DNA from: Rhizobium oryziradicis
GTDB lineage: Bacteria > Pseudomonadota > Alphaproteobacteria > Rhizobiales > Rhizobiaceae
Reading direction: 5' to 3'
Assembly: GCF_001939045.1 (NCBI RefSeq)
Contig: NZ_MKIM01000022.1
Location: forward strand, 62,001-126,000
DNA: 64,000 bases
Part shown: piece after piece, positions 47,847 through 57,944 of the stretch
Layout: each line of letters starts with the position of its first letter
Numbering within the stretch: the first letter of the stretch is position 1
The notes under the pieces: generated by a model
Database searches by the model: none
Seen by the model: the letters and a program-made list of their open reading frames with translations, nothing else
What the model was told of the DNA's origin: nothing
Made by a program: the position numbers and the translations under genes

Positions 47847-48731
47847 ATGATGACACTGTTTGAAATGATGCTGAGAGCACAAAACGGGGCGGCCATGGAC
47901 TCGATGGCCAAACAATTTGGCCTGGCGCAAGAGCAGGTCGCGCAGGCGTTGGCCGCGTTGACCCCGGCTTTTTCTTCCGGATTAAAGCGCACCGCCACAA
48001 ACCCCTACGATTTATCAGGGCTGTTTTCAGCCATATCGTCCGGCAATTACGGACAATATTTTGAAGACCTCAGCAAAGCCTTCACGCCACAGGGCGTGGC
48101 TGACGGCAATGAGGTGTTGCAACAATTGTTTGGCTCGAAAGAGGTTTCAAAGGCCATTGCCGCGCAGGCAGCACAAGTTACAGGCATTGGTCAGGACATT
48201 CTCAAAAGCATGCTGCCCACCATGGCCGACACCATCATGGGCGGATTGATGAAGCAGGGCCTGGGCCAAATGGGGGCAAACACCAATCCATTTACGGTCA
48301 CGCCCATTGCGCCGATGGTTCAGCAATGGCTGGAGGCAACAGGCTTTGCGCCGAAGCCTGCGCCAAAACCATCCGCCGATCCCTTTGACAATCCATTCAT
48401 CAATGCCTGGAAAGACATGATGGGATTAGCACAGGCAAAGCCTGCGCCAAAGCCACAAGCCAGCGCAAATCCGTTTTTAGACAATCCTTACACCAAAGCC
48501 TGGCAGGATATGCTCAACACCTCTTTTGGCACCACACCTGAGGCACAAGCCGCAGCGGAGCCTGAGCCAGAGGCAAAAAAAACCGTATCCGATATGATCA
48601 ACACCATGTTTGATAGCGGCTTGGAAGTTCAAAAGAACTACCAAAAGAGCATGGAAAAAATCTTCGATACCTACACAATCGATAGCAAAACGGAATCAAC
48701 AGTCGAGAAAGCCGATAAGAGCGAAGCCTGA
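47847..48731 (+). CDS. DUF937-like protein with C-terminal repeat
   Basis: 294 residues. The first 150 resemble DUF937/YidB-like domains: MMTLFEMMLRAQNG, LAPAFSSGLKR-type helix pairs, then ILKSMLPTMADTIMGGLMKQG. After a Pro/Lys linker comes a duplicated stretch, DPFDNPFINAWKDMMGLA and ANPFLDNPYTKAWQDML, then an acidic tail. No signal peptide or membrane segment. Function unknown; the NPFxxAWxDM motif resembles short amphipathic phasin-like helices, which is only an impression. Single gene, followed by a hairpin. Confidence 0.65.
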   Translation: MMTLFEMMLRAQNGAAMDSMAKQFGLAQEQVAQALAALTPAFSSGLKRTATNPYDLSGLFSAISSGNYGQYFEDLSKAFTPQGVADGNEVLQQLFGSKEVSKAIAAQAAQVTGIGQDILKSMLPTMADTIMGGLMKQGLGQMGANTNPFTVTPIAPMVQQWLEATGFAPKPAPKPSADPFDNPFINAWKDMMGLAQAKPAPKPQASANPFLDNPYTKAWQDMLNTSFGTTPEAQAAAEPEPEAKKTVSDMINTMFDSGLEVQKNYQKSMEKIFDTYTIDSKTESTVEKADKSEA

Positions 48732-48740
48732 TATAAAAAG

Positions 48741-48768
48741 GCCCGGCAACAGGCGGCTGTTACCGGGC
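48741..48768. terminator. Hairpin between the DUF937-like and DUF1127 genes
   Basis: GCCCGG-c-AACAG, loop GCGG, CTGTT-a-CCGGGC. On the minus strand it is followed by CTTTTTA, so it best serves genes read leftwards; on the plus strand it is only followed by AAAAG. It lies between two convergent genes. Confidence 0.6.
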
Positions 48769-48818
48769 AAAAGCAGGGATTATTGGCATAACTCCCTGCG
48801 GGGATTTGAAACATTCCA

Positions 48819-48880
48819 GCGTCGGCCCGAGGCGGGGAACCGGTTTTCGGAAATAACCGATGCGAAAACAAAAGACGTCG
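48819..48880. repeat. RIME-like palindromic fragment
   Basis: AGCGTCGGCCCGAGGCGGGG runs into the core GAACCGGTTTTCGG (48837-48850), then ACCGATGCG and a final GACGTCG-like end. The same core occurs at about 25215, 46055, 54090 and, degenerate, 56690. Confidence 0.55.
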
Positions 48881-48890
48881 CAATGCGACA

Positions 48891-49184
48891 TTATCCGAGA
48901 GAAAGCTCCGAGCCAGACCGTCTCGCCTTCGCATGGCGCGCCAGCGTGATGGATGGGTCTGCCATATAGGCACCGCTGCCCAAGGCATGTTTGACATCTG
49001 AGCGGGTCAGGCCAAGGTCATTCAGCAGATAATCATCCATCTCTGCAAGCCGCATGGCCGCTTGGCGATTGCTCCAGATACGAACGACCGCCTTGACCTG
49101 CTGTGCATACTTGCGAAGGATGGCTCCAAAAGCCATGCCAACATCGGCAAATGTACGGTGGGTCATTTCAAAGGTCGTGCGCAT
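48891..49184 (-). CDS. DUF1127-domain small protein
   Basis: 97 residues from ATG 49184 (AAGGA 8 bases upstream); ATGs at 49190 and 49193 abut the Shine-Dalgarno. C-terminal half is a DUF1127 module: RQAAMRLAEMDDYLLNDLGLTRSDVKHAL (read in two parts around DDY). In alphaproteobacteria such short Arg-rich proteins take part in RNA or phosphate/stress responses. Divergent from a LysR gene, with a palindrome in between. Confidence 0.82.
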   Translation of the reverse strand: MRTTFEMTHRTFADVGMAFGAILRKYAQQVKAVVRIWSNRQAAMRLAEMDDYLLNDLGLTRSDVKHALGSGAYMADPSITLARHAKARRSGSELSLG

Positions 49185-49352
49185 GGTCATCATCCTTTTG
49201 CGTTTGGCACGAGAAAAGCCGCCAGCCTGAACAATCAGACGTACAGCGATGGGGAAAGCGTTGAGGGGAAGGCCATGAGCGGCCAGACCGATTGATCGTT
49301 TACAAGGGGAGAAATGCCAAATTTTTATTGATCAGTCCAACGAATGTTTCTA

Positions 49353-49363
49353 ATGATAATCAT
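49353..49363. promoter_or_regulatory. Palindrome upstream of the second LysR gene
   Basis: ATGATAATCAT, 26 bp before the LysR start in the 204-bp divergent region shared with the DUF1127 gene. It may be a LysR site; it also resembles part of an iron/manganese (Fur/Mur) box. No decision possible. Confidence 0.35.
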
Positions 49364-49388
49364 CAATCCTTCTGATGGAATGTGAACC

Positions 49389-50342
49389 ATGTCCGCGCCC
49401 CTTGATATTGACCAGCTCCAGACATTCGTCGCCATTATTGACACCGGCAGCTTTACCAAAGCCGCAGCGCGGGTCTTTAAGACACAATCTGCCGTATCCA
49501 TGCAGATGCGCAGGCTGGAAGAGCGCATTGGCAAACAATTGTTCATCAAGGACGGGCGGGGAAACCGGCTTTCTGCGGAAGGCGACAAGCTGCTGAATTA
49601 TGCGCGACGCATTATTCGTCTCAATAGCGAAGCCATGGCGGCCTTTGACGACAACCGGCTGGAAGGCACATTGCGCATTGGCACGCCAGACGATTACGCC
49701 GACAGGTATATGCCGGAAATCATTGGCCGCTTTGCCAAGACCCATCCCAATGTCGAGCTTTATATTGTTTGCGAACCCTCTGTCAGCCTTGCTGAAAAAA
49801 TGGGGCGCGGCGAGTTGGATATTGCCCTTGTCACCCACAATCCCGTGGCGCGGCACTCCGATGTGGTGCGCACCGAGCCCCTTTGCTGGGTTGGCTCTGC
49901 CAATCACGCTCTCAAGGAAGGCGCGCCCGTGCCGCTTGCTGTGGGCAGGCGGGATTGCAACTGGCGCCAGCTTGCCTGCTCGGCGCTGGATGCGGATGGA
50001 CGGGACTATCAAGTGCTGTTCACCAGTTGGTCTTCCACCGTGGTTGCCGCCGCTGTTCTGGCAGGACTTGCAGTTTCGATCATGCCCGAGTCGGCGCTTC
50101 GCGGCGGCATGAAAGTGCTGACGCAGGCCGATGGCTTCCCGCCCCTGCCGCCGGTGCAAATCGGCATCATGAAACGCCCCGGCCTCTCGCCATCCCTGAT
50201 GAACGCCATCAGCGATCACATCGCTGCATGCCTGGACAACATGACGCCCACCCCCCACGAAGATGATCTGGATACGGATGCAAAAAGCTTCGGCCGTCAG
50301 TTTCCGCGCTTACGACCAGGACATATGATTCCTGGGTGGTAA
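49389..50342 (+). CDS. LysR-family transcriptional regulator (LsrB-like)
   Basis: 317 residues. HTH at the N-terminus: LDIDQLQTFVAIIDTGSFTK, AAARVFKTQSAVSMQMRRLE. Substrate domain LEGTLRIGTPDDYADRYMPE, with VARHSDV later. The opening and the GTPDDYADR motif resemble rhizobial LsrB, a redox/cell-envelope regulator; identity is not certain. Divergent from the DUF1127 gene, convergent with the TetR gene. Confidence 0.88.
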   Translation: MSAPLDIDQLQTFVAIIDTGSFTKAAARVFKTQSAVSMQMRRLEERIGKQLFIKDGRGNRLSAEGDKLLNYARRIIRLNSEAMAAFDDNRLEGTLRIGTPDDYADRYMPEIIGRFAKTHPNVELYIVCEPSVSLAEKMGRGELDIALVTHNPVARHSDVVRTEPLCWVGSANHALKEGAPVPLAVGRRDCNWRQLACSALDADGRDYQVLFTSWSSTVVAAAVLAGLAVSIMPESALRGGMKVLTQADGFPPLPPVQIGIMKRPGLSPSLMNAISDHIAACLDNMTPTPHEDDLDTDAKSFGRQFPRLRPGHMIPGW

Positions 50343-50404
50343 GATCGGCAACAATTGGCACAAATGCTGATGTAGCCGAGACCATGCTAGCCTCGGTCGT
50401 CGCT

Positions 50405-51058
50405 TCATTCTTTGGAGGCTGACTTGGCTGGCGACAGAACGATGTCGCAGACCAGCTTTTTCCATTCATCCAGCAGTGCCCCTGCCCGCTCATTGCCATC
50501 GGCCAGACACCGGAGCACAGAGCCGGTGAGCAGCGAGGCGAGCACAAAACGGTCGCGCTCACAGGCACTTTCGCGTTCACCAACAAATGGTCCCAGCACA
50601 TTGAAGGCAAACGCGCCCAAATCCTCATGGGCTTGGTATTGCAACTGTGCCAAATCGGGATCAACAGAGGTTGCCATCCATAATTCTCGGCATAGCGGAT
50701 TATGAAGGTGAATCTGTGCTCCATCCTCGATCAAATCAATGACTCTGGCGCGCGCGTCGGCTTCGCTGCGTACATCCTTTAATCTGGCTTTAATACCTTG
50801 CATGACCGCCTTGAGACGGAGGTCCAAAATGGCCTTGAGAATGGCGGCTTTTTCCGGGAAGAATTGATAGACAGAACCAACGGGCACGCCAGCATGGGCA
50901 GCAATGTCCGTCATCTTCATCTGTGCAACACCATGCGCAACGATAAGTGTTTCAGCTGACTCCAATATCGTTTCAAAGCGCTTGATACTACGCTTCTGCT
51001 TTGGTTGTTTGCGCGGGTTAATTCGCGACTCTTCGTTGGGCAGCTTCATAGCCGTCAT
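50405..51058 (-). CDS. TetR-family transcriptional regulator
   Basis: About 217 residues from ATG 51058; ATG 51049 and GTG 51091 are alternatives and no Shine-Dalgarno decides. HTH: RFETILESAETLIVAHGVAQ, MKMTDIAAHAGVPVGSVYQF, FPEKAAIL, a clear TetR_N. The ligand domain has LASLLTGSVLRCLADGN. Ligand and targets unknown; no transporter gene is adjacent. Confidence 0.88.
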   Translation of the reverse strand: MTAMKLPNEESRINPRKQPKQKRSIKRFETILESAETLIVAHGVAQMKMTDIAAHAGVPVGSVYQFFPEKAAILKAILDLRLKAVMQGIKARLKDVRSEADARARVIDLIEDGAQIHLHNPLCRELWMATSVDPDLAQLQYQAHEDLGAFAFNVLGPFVGERESACERDRFVLASLLTGSVLRCLADGNERAGALLDEWKKLVCDIVLSPAKSASKE

Positions 51059-52997
<1,939 letters not shown>

Positions 52998-53027
52998 TAT
53001 CCATCTGTCACAGCACCGTGAAAAATA

Positions 53028-53064
53028 AAAACCCGGATCGACATTGTCTGCCGATCCGGGTTTT
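53028..53064 (+). terminator. Rho-independent terminator after guaB
   Basis: AAAACCCGGATCG (53028-53040) pairs with CGATCCGGGTTTT (53052-53064) around an 11-base loop; perfect 13-bp stem ending in TTTTC. Confidence 0.93.
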
Positions 53065-53097
53065 CTATGTCTTCTTCAAACAACGAGGAGGAAGACC

Positions 53098-53973
53098 ATG
53101 GATAAGCAGAACATCACGCAGGCCATGATTGATGCCTATGATGAGTATACGCATCTTACCCTCGACCGCAGAGGGTTCATGGAAAAACTCAGCAAGCTGG
53201 CAGGCTCCGGTGCTGCTGCTGCCGCCATTATGCCCATGCTGGCCGCCAGCAAGGCGAGTGCTGCGCTGACCGCCGACAATGATGAGCGCCTGAAAATCAA
53301 AATGGTGACCTATCCTGGCGCGGGCGGCACCATGAAGGGCTATCTGGTGATACCGAAAGCGGCCAGCAATCCCTTGCCGGGGGTGATTGTCATCCATGAA
53401 AACCGTGGCCTGAACCCGCATATCGAGGATGTCGCAAGGCGTCTGGCATTGGAGGGTTTTGTGGCCCTTGCCCCCGATTTTCTCTCACCGCTGGGCGGCA
53501 CGCCTGAGAATGAAGATGCGGCCCGCGAGATGTTTCCCAAACTGGATATGGCGACGACGATCAAAAATGCTGAAGCCAGCCGGGCATACTTAAGCGCGCT
53601 GAAATACACCAATGGCAAGATCGGGGCCGTTGGCTTCTGCTGGGGTGGCGGCCTGGTCAATCAATTGGCCGTGGCCTCGCCCAAACTGGGGGCTGGCGTT
53701 GCCTATTATGGTATGCAGCCCAAGGCCGAACAGGTGGCCAGCATCAAGTCACCGCTGATGTTGCATTATGCCGGACTGGATGAGCGCATCAATGCTGGCA
53801 TTGATGCCTATAAGGCTGCTTTGGAAGCCAATAGTCAAAAGCCTGAAATTTTCATCTATGCGGGCGTCAATCACGCTTTCAACAATGATACATCGGCTGC
53901 GCGCTATAACAAAGAAGCGGCGGATCTTGCCTGGTCCCGCACACTGGGCTTTCTCAAAAAACATCTGGATTGA
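53098..53973 (+). CDS. Dienelactone hydrolase-family protein with Tat signal
   Basis: 291 residues from ATG 53098, with GAGGAGGAAG upstream. A twin-arginine motif DRRGFMEKL (23-31) and a hydrophobic Ala-rich stretch ending ASA-AL indicate export of a folded enzyme to the periplasm. The hydrolase has the nucleophile elbow GFCWGGG (Cys), Asp in GLDERI region and the His in NHAF, a DLH triad, plus HENRGLNPHIEDVARRLALE. Likely hydrolyses lactones or esters; substrate unknown. Confidence 0.9.
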   Translation: MDKQNITQAMIDAYDEYTHLTLDRRGFMEKLSKLAGSGAAAAAIMPMLAASKASAALTADNDERLKIKMVTYPGAGGTMKGYLVIPKAASNPLPGVIVIHENRGLNPHIEDVARRLALEGFVALAPDFLSPLGGTPENEDAAREMFPKLDMATTIKNAEASRAYLSALKYTNGKIGAVGFCWGGGLVNQLAVASPKLGAGVAYYGMQPKAEQVASIKSPLMLHYAGLDERINAGIDAYKAALEANSQKPEIFIYAGVNHAFNNDTSAARYNKEAADLAWSRTLGFLKKHLD

Positions 53974-54066
53974 GCAATTGTCGAACAGTTGACTTCAATC
54001 AAAAGGGAACGCCGCATCATCCGTTAGATTCACTCCAAGGCCCCTGCGAGGATCACCACGCAGGGT

Positions 54067-54163
54067 AGAGCATCGGCTGAAAAGTGAGAACCGGTTTTCA
54101 GATCAATCCGATGCCTACACAAAAACTGAGAGCATCGGGTTGACCTCGCTTTTCGGTCCGATG
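54067..54163. repeat. RIME-like double palindrome upstream of the alcohol dehydrogenase gene
   Basis: GCATCGG (54070-54076) with CCGATGC (54108-54114), nested with CTGAAAA and TTTTCAG around AACCGG. A second pair, GCATCGG (54132-54138) and CCGATG (54158-54163), follows. Ends 38 bp before the gene, so it is within its 5' untranslated or promoter region. Confidence 0.65.
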
Positions 54164-54200
54164 TTCTATTGTGACGAAATAGATTTCTTTGGAGGAAATC

Positions 54201-55229
54201 ATGGCATCAATGATGAAAGCCGCCGTTTTGCGGGAATTTGGCAAACCTTTGAACATCGAAGAAATGCCCATCCCCGAGCCCGGCCCCGGCCAGATTTTGG
54301 TCAAATATGAAGCAACGGGTGTTTGCCACACCGATCTTCACGCCATTGAAGGCGATTGGCCGGTCAAGCCCACGCCGCCTTTCATTCCCGGCCATGAGGG
54401 CGTTGGCTTTGTGGCAAAGCTTGGCGCGGGCGTCACCCGCATTAAAGAAGGTGATCGCATTGGCGTGCCATGGCTGCACACCGCCTGTGGCTGCTGCACG
54501 CCCTGCCGCACAGGCTGGGAGACCCTGTGCGGATCGCAGCAAAACACCGGATATTCTGTCAATGGCACCTTTGCCGAATACGGTCTTGCCGATCCCGATT
54601 ATGTCGGTCGTTTGCCAGACAATCTGGCGTTTGGCCCGGCCGCTCCGGTTTTGTGCGCCGGAGTGACCGTCTATAAAGGCTTGAAAGAAACCGAAGTGCG
54701 GCCCGGTGAATGGGTTGTGATTTCGGGCATCGGCGGCCTTGGCCATATGGCCGTGCAATATGCAAAAGCCATGGGCATGCATGTGGTTGCCGCCGATATT
54801 TTTGACGACAAACTGGCTTTGGCAAAAAAGCTCGGCGCGGATGTAATTGTCAATGGCCGCGATTCCGATGCCATTGCGCAGGTGCAAAAAGCCACCGGCG
54901 GCGTGCATGGCGCGTTGGTCACGGCTGTTTCGCCAAAAGCGATGGAACAGGCCTATGGCTTCTTGCGCTCGAAGGGCACCATGGCGCTGGTGGGCCTGCC
55001 GCCCGGCTTCATTTCGCTTCCGGTGTTTGACACCGTTCTCAAGCGCATCACCGTGCGTGGATCGATTGTCGGCACGCGGCAAGACCTTGAGGAATCGCTG
55101 GTTTTTGCCGGAGAAGGCAAGGTCGCGGCCCATTTCTCCTGGGACAAGATCGAAAACATCAACGCCATCTTTGATCGCATGAAAGAAGGCAAGATTGATG
55201 GACGTATCGTTCTGGATCTCGCAAGCTAA
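54201..55229 (+). CDS. adhP: Zinc-dependent alcohol dehydrogenase, AdhP-like
   Basis: 342 residues from ATG 54201 (GGAGGAAATC directly upstream). Catalytic zinc ligands Cys in GVCHTDLHAIEGDWP and His in PGHEGVG; structural zinc cysteines in CGCCTPCRTGWETLC; NAD-binding SGIGGLGHMAVQYA. This matches propanol-preferring/ethanol dehydrogenases, NAD-linked, tetrameric, cytoplasmic. Single gene, preceded by a RIME-like element. Confidence 0.94.
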   Translation: MASMMKAAVLREFGKPLNIEEMPIPEPGPGQILVKYEATGVCHTDLHAIEGDWPVKPTPPFIPGHEGVGFVAKLGAGVTRIKEGDRIGVPWLHTACGCCTPCRTGWETLCGSQQNTGYSVNGTFAEYGLADPDYVGRLPDNLAFGPAAPVLCAGVTVYKGLKETEVRPGEWVVISGIGGLGHMAVQYAKAMGMHVVAADIFDDKLALAKKLGADVIVNGRDSDAIAQVQKATGGVHGALVTAVSPKAMEQAYGFLRSKGTMALVGLPPGFISLPVFDTVLKRITVRGSIVGTRQDLEESLVFAGEGKVAAHFSWDKIENINAIFDRMKEGKIDGRIVLDLAS

Positions 55230-55408
55230 AGCGAAGCCGCTCAATCATCACATCACAATAGCATCGCGCGTTGATAAAACGCGCGGTGTTTGTTGAATTA
55301 CACATTGTCACGCCTTCGTGCACCACCCTGCCGTTTAAACGGTAGCGCCCCTGACCACATCTGGCTATTGTTGTCGCATTGCAATAAACGGCACGGATGT
55401 TGAGGCTT

Positions 55409-56548
55409 ATGTCAGACATGACCACGAATTCTGCAACAGATCGTATTTTTGTGTTTCAAGGTGGCGGAGCGCTGGGCGCTTATCAGGCAGGTGCCTATGA
55501 GGCGCTGCACAACCATGATGTTGCGCCCGACTGGTTGGCTGGCATATCCATCGGCTCCATCAATTCTGCAATTATTGCTGGCAGCCCGCATGAAAAGCGC
55601 GTGGAAAATCTCAAAACCTTTTGGGATATGGTGTCCTCCAGCCTGACATTCGATTTCGGCCAGCAAGAAACACCAATCCGCCGGGCCACCAACGACATGT
55701 CGGCAACGATCGGGGCAATGTTCGGCATTCCCGGATTTTTCTCGCCGCGTCTACACACGCCTTATCAATGGCTGTTCAACCCGTCAGCACAGATCAGCTA
55801 TTACGACACCGAACCGTTGATGAAATCGCTCAATGAATTGATCGATTTCAAGCTGATCAATGATGGCTCAACCCGCCTCAGCCTTGGCGCGGTGGAGGTC
55901 CAGACAGGCAATTTCGCCTATTTCGACAGCCGCCATACCCGGATCGATGTTCGTCATATCGCGGCTTCCGGGGCCTTGCCTCCGGGCTTTCCGCCGGTGG
56001 AAATTGGTGGTCGCTTCTATTGGGATGGTGGACTGGTGTCCAACACACCTTTGCAATATGTGCTGGACAATAACGGCAGCGAGCGAGATCTGGATATTTT
56101 TCAGGTCGACCTGTTCAGCGCGCGCGGTGATATGCCCAAAGACCAGTTCGAAGTCGAAAGCCGCACCAAGGAAATTCGTTTTTCCAGCCGAACCCGCATG
56201 AACACCGATGAATTTGCCAAAAGGCAGATTGTTCGGCGTGCCGCAAAACGGCTTTTGGACAAACTGCCAGCAGAATTCAAAGATGACGAAGACGCCAAAA
56301 TTCTGCGCTCCATTGGCCATGAATATGATGTCACCATTGTGCATCTCATCCATCGCCGTGCCGCCCATGCCACCCATTCCATGGACGCCGAGTTCTCCCG
56401 CAAATCCGTGACCGAACATTGGCAGGCGGGTTATGATGATGTGTCCTACACGCTTAAGCATCCGAAGTGGCGCAATCGCAGCCAGCCCAAAGATGGCGTT
56501 CAGATCTTCGACTTGACGCGCGAACGCAGATTAAATGTAAAATCCTGA
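55409..56548 (+). CDS. Patatin-like phospholipase with DUF3734 extension
   Basis: About 379 residues from ATG 55409; ATGs at 55397 and 55418 are alternatives. Patatin features in order: oxyanion loop FQGGGALGAYQAGAYEAL, nucleophile GISIGS, and catalytic DGG in YWDGGLVSNTP. The C-terminal DUF3734 part (VHLIHRRAAHATHSMD, VTEHWQAGYDDVSYTL) is typical of rhizobial versions. A lipid acyl hydrolase, cytoplasmic, Ser-Asp dyad. In some rhizobia such genes neighbour PHB metabolism; not here. Confidence 0.9.
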   Translation: MSDMTTNSATDRIFVFQGGGALGAYQAGAYEALHNHDVAPDWLAGISIGSINSAIIAGSPHEKRVENLKTFWDMVSSSLTFDFGQQETPIRRATNDMSATIGAMFGIPGFFSPRLHTPYQWLFNPSAQISYYDTEPLMKSLNELIDFKLINDGSTRLSLGAVEVQTGNFAYFDSRHTRIDVRHIAASGALPPGFPPVEIGGRFYWDGGLVSNTPLQYVLDNNGSERDLDIFQVDLFSARGDMPKDQFEVESRTKEIRFSSRTRMNTDEFAKRQIVRRAAKRLLDKLPAEFKDDEDAKILRSIGHEYDVTIVHLIHRRAAHATHSMDAEFSRKSVTEHWQAGYDDVSYTLKHPKWRNRSQPKDGVQIFDLTRERRLNVKS

Positions 56549-56890
56549 TCAAACAGCAAGCGCATAGCCAATAGAAATGGTGATCTCCTCATGACGTTTT
56601 AAAATCTTCACAGTGTTTTGTATGGATTAATAACAGTTTATGACAAACTATGCTGTGAAGATAAAACATCGGCCGACGCTTGAGAGCCAATTTTCGGATC
56701 ATTCGATGCGGCAATAAGGATTTATAGCACAAAGCGCCGTGCGTTTTCACAAGCGCACAAAAGACGCCGAAAGAGCTTAAATCTCATATGCGCCTTGCAT
56801 CGCTTTCGATTTTTAGCATGATGTTGCGGCATCGGAGCGAAAAACGGCAATCGATTTCCGATCCGATACTATAGCGTGCGAGGAGAATGC
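56549..56890. repeat. Intergenic region filled with degenerate palindromic repeats
   Basis: 342 bp. ACATCGGCCGACGC ... GCCAATTTTCGG ... ATTCGATGCGGC (56668-56715) is a degenerate RIME-like unit. AAGCGCCGTGCG with GCGCACAAAAGACGC (56735-56770) then GAGCTTAAATCTC resembles the family B element. GGCATCGGAGCG with CCGATCCGATAC (56832-56873) is a second RIME-like unit, ending just before the GAGGAGA of the LacI gene. Confidence 0.55.
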
Positions 56891-57931
56891 GTGAAGACAA
56901 AAATTGGTTTGCGCGAGGTTGCTCAGGAAGCTGGCGTCTCTTTGAGCACCGCTTCCCACGCCTTGAATGGCACAGCCCCCTTGACCAACGAAGTGCGAGA
57001 CCGGGTGCTTTCCTGCGCGCAGCGTCTTGGCTACCTTGAAAAGCGGCGCAACAAGGCCTCGATTGCCAGCTTACGGGCCATTGTGCTGGCCGTAACCGGC
57101 GATGCTGCTCCGCAGAGCGATCTGAATATGGTCAGTTGGACCATATTGAACGGTTTGCGGCAGGAATGCGAGCGCCGGGCCATTCGCATTGTTCCGTCTA
57201 TCAGCCCCGGAAACCGCATTGACGCAAACGAGATCAAGCGTTTGTCGCAGACCGAAAAAGTGGATGGCATTGTTATCTTGAACGATGATCGCCCGGAACT
57301 GATCAAAAGCCTTGCGCATTTGCCCATACCCACCGTGATTATCAACGGTGAAGACCCTGCCATGTTGCTGGACACGGTCACGGCAGGCAACCGCTTTGGG
57401 GCGCGGCAGGCGACTGAGCATCTCCTATCGCTGGGGCACCGCCGCATTCTGCATTTGACCTGGCCGGGCCGCACCACCATTCGCCGCCGTCAGGATGGGT
57501 ATATGGATGCGTTTTTGGCCGCCAATCTGCCAGCGCCCACCGATATGGTGGTTGAGGCGGCAAGCTTTGAGCCGGAGGAAGGCGAAAAAGCGATAAAGGC
57601 TCTGCTGGAAAAAGATCACACCTTGAAGGGTGCAACCGCCATTTTCTGCGCCGCCGACAATCTGGCCCTTGGCTGCCTGAAAGCGCTCAGTGACGCAGGC
57701 ATCCGTGTTCCTGACGATATATCGGTGCTCGGCTGCGATGATATTATGCCGGCAGAATTCAGCGTGCCGCCGCTATCCACCGTGCAACTGCCAAGCGCAC
57801 GCCTGGGCGCCGCGGCCATCGGCCTGATGGAGCAGCGGGTGATTGCCAATGACATTTTGCGTCCGGCGCATCGGCTGGAATTGGGTTGTAAACTGGTTTT
57901 GCGGGGCAGCGTTGCGCCACCCCGCGCTTGA
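56891..57931 (+). CDS. LacI-family transcriptional regulator
   Basis: 346 residues from GTG 56891, with GAGGAGA 5-6 bases upstream. HTH LREVAQEAGVSLSTASHALN and hinge ERVLxxAxxLGY-type DRVLSCAQRLGYLEKRRN; periplasmic-binding-like core with ATEHLLSLGHRRILHL, CAADNLALGCLKAL and DDISVLGCDDI. It converges with the GH28-GH105-unknown operon (stops 14 bp apart), so a sugar-responsive repressor of that operon is likely, by inference. Confidence 0.93.
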   Translation: MKTKIGLREVAQEAGVSLSTASHALNGTAPLTNEVRDRVLSCAQRLGYLEKRRNKASIASLRAIVLAVTGDAAPQSDLNMVSWTILNGLRQECERRAIRIVPSISPGNRIDANEIKRLSQTEKVDGIVILNDDRPELIKSLAHLPIPTVIINGEDPAMLLDTVTAGNRFGARQATEHLLSLGHRRILHLTWPGRTTIRRRQDGYMDAFLAANLPAPTDMVVEAASFEPEEGEKAIKALLEKDHTLKGATAIFCAADNLALGCLKALSDAGIRVPDDISVLGCDDIMPAEFSVPPLSTVQLPSARLGAAAIGLMEQRVIANDILRPAHRLELGCKLVLRGSVAPPRA

Positions 57932-57944
57932 TCATGGATAAAAG

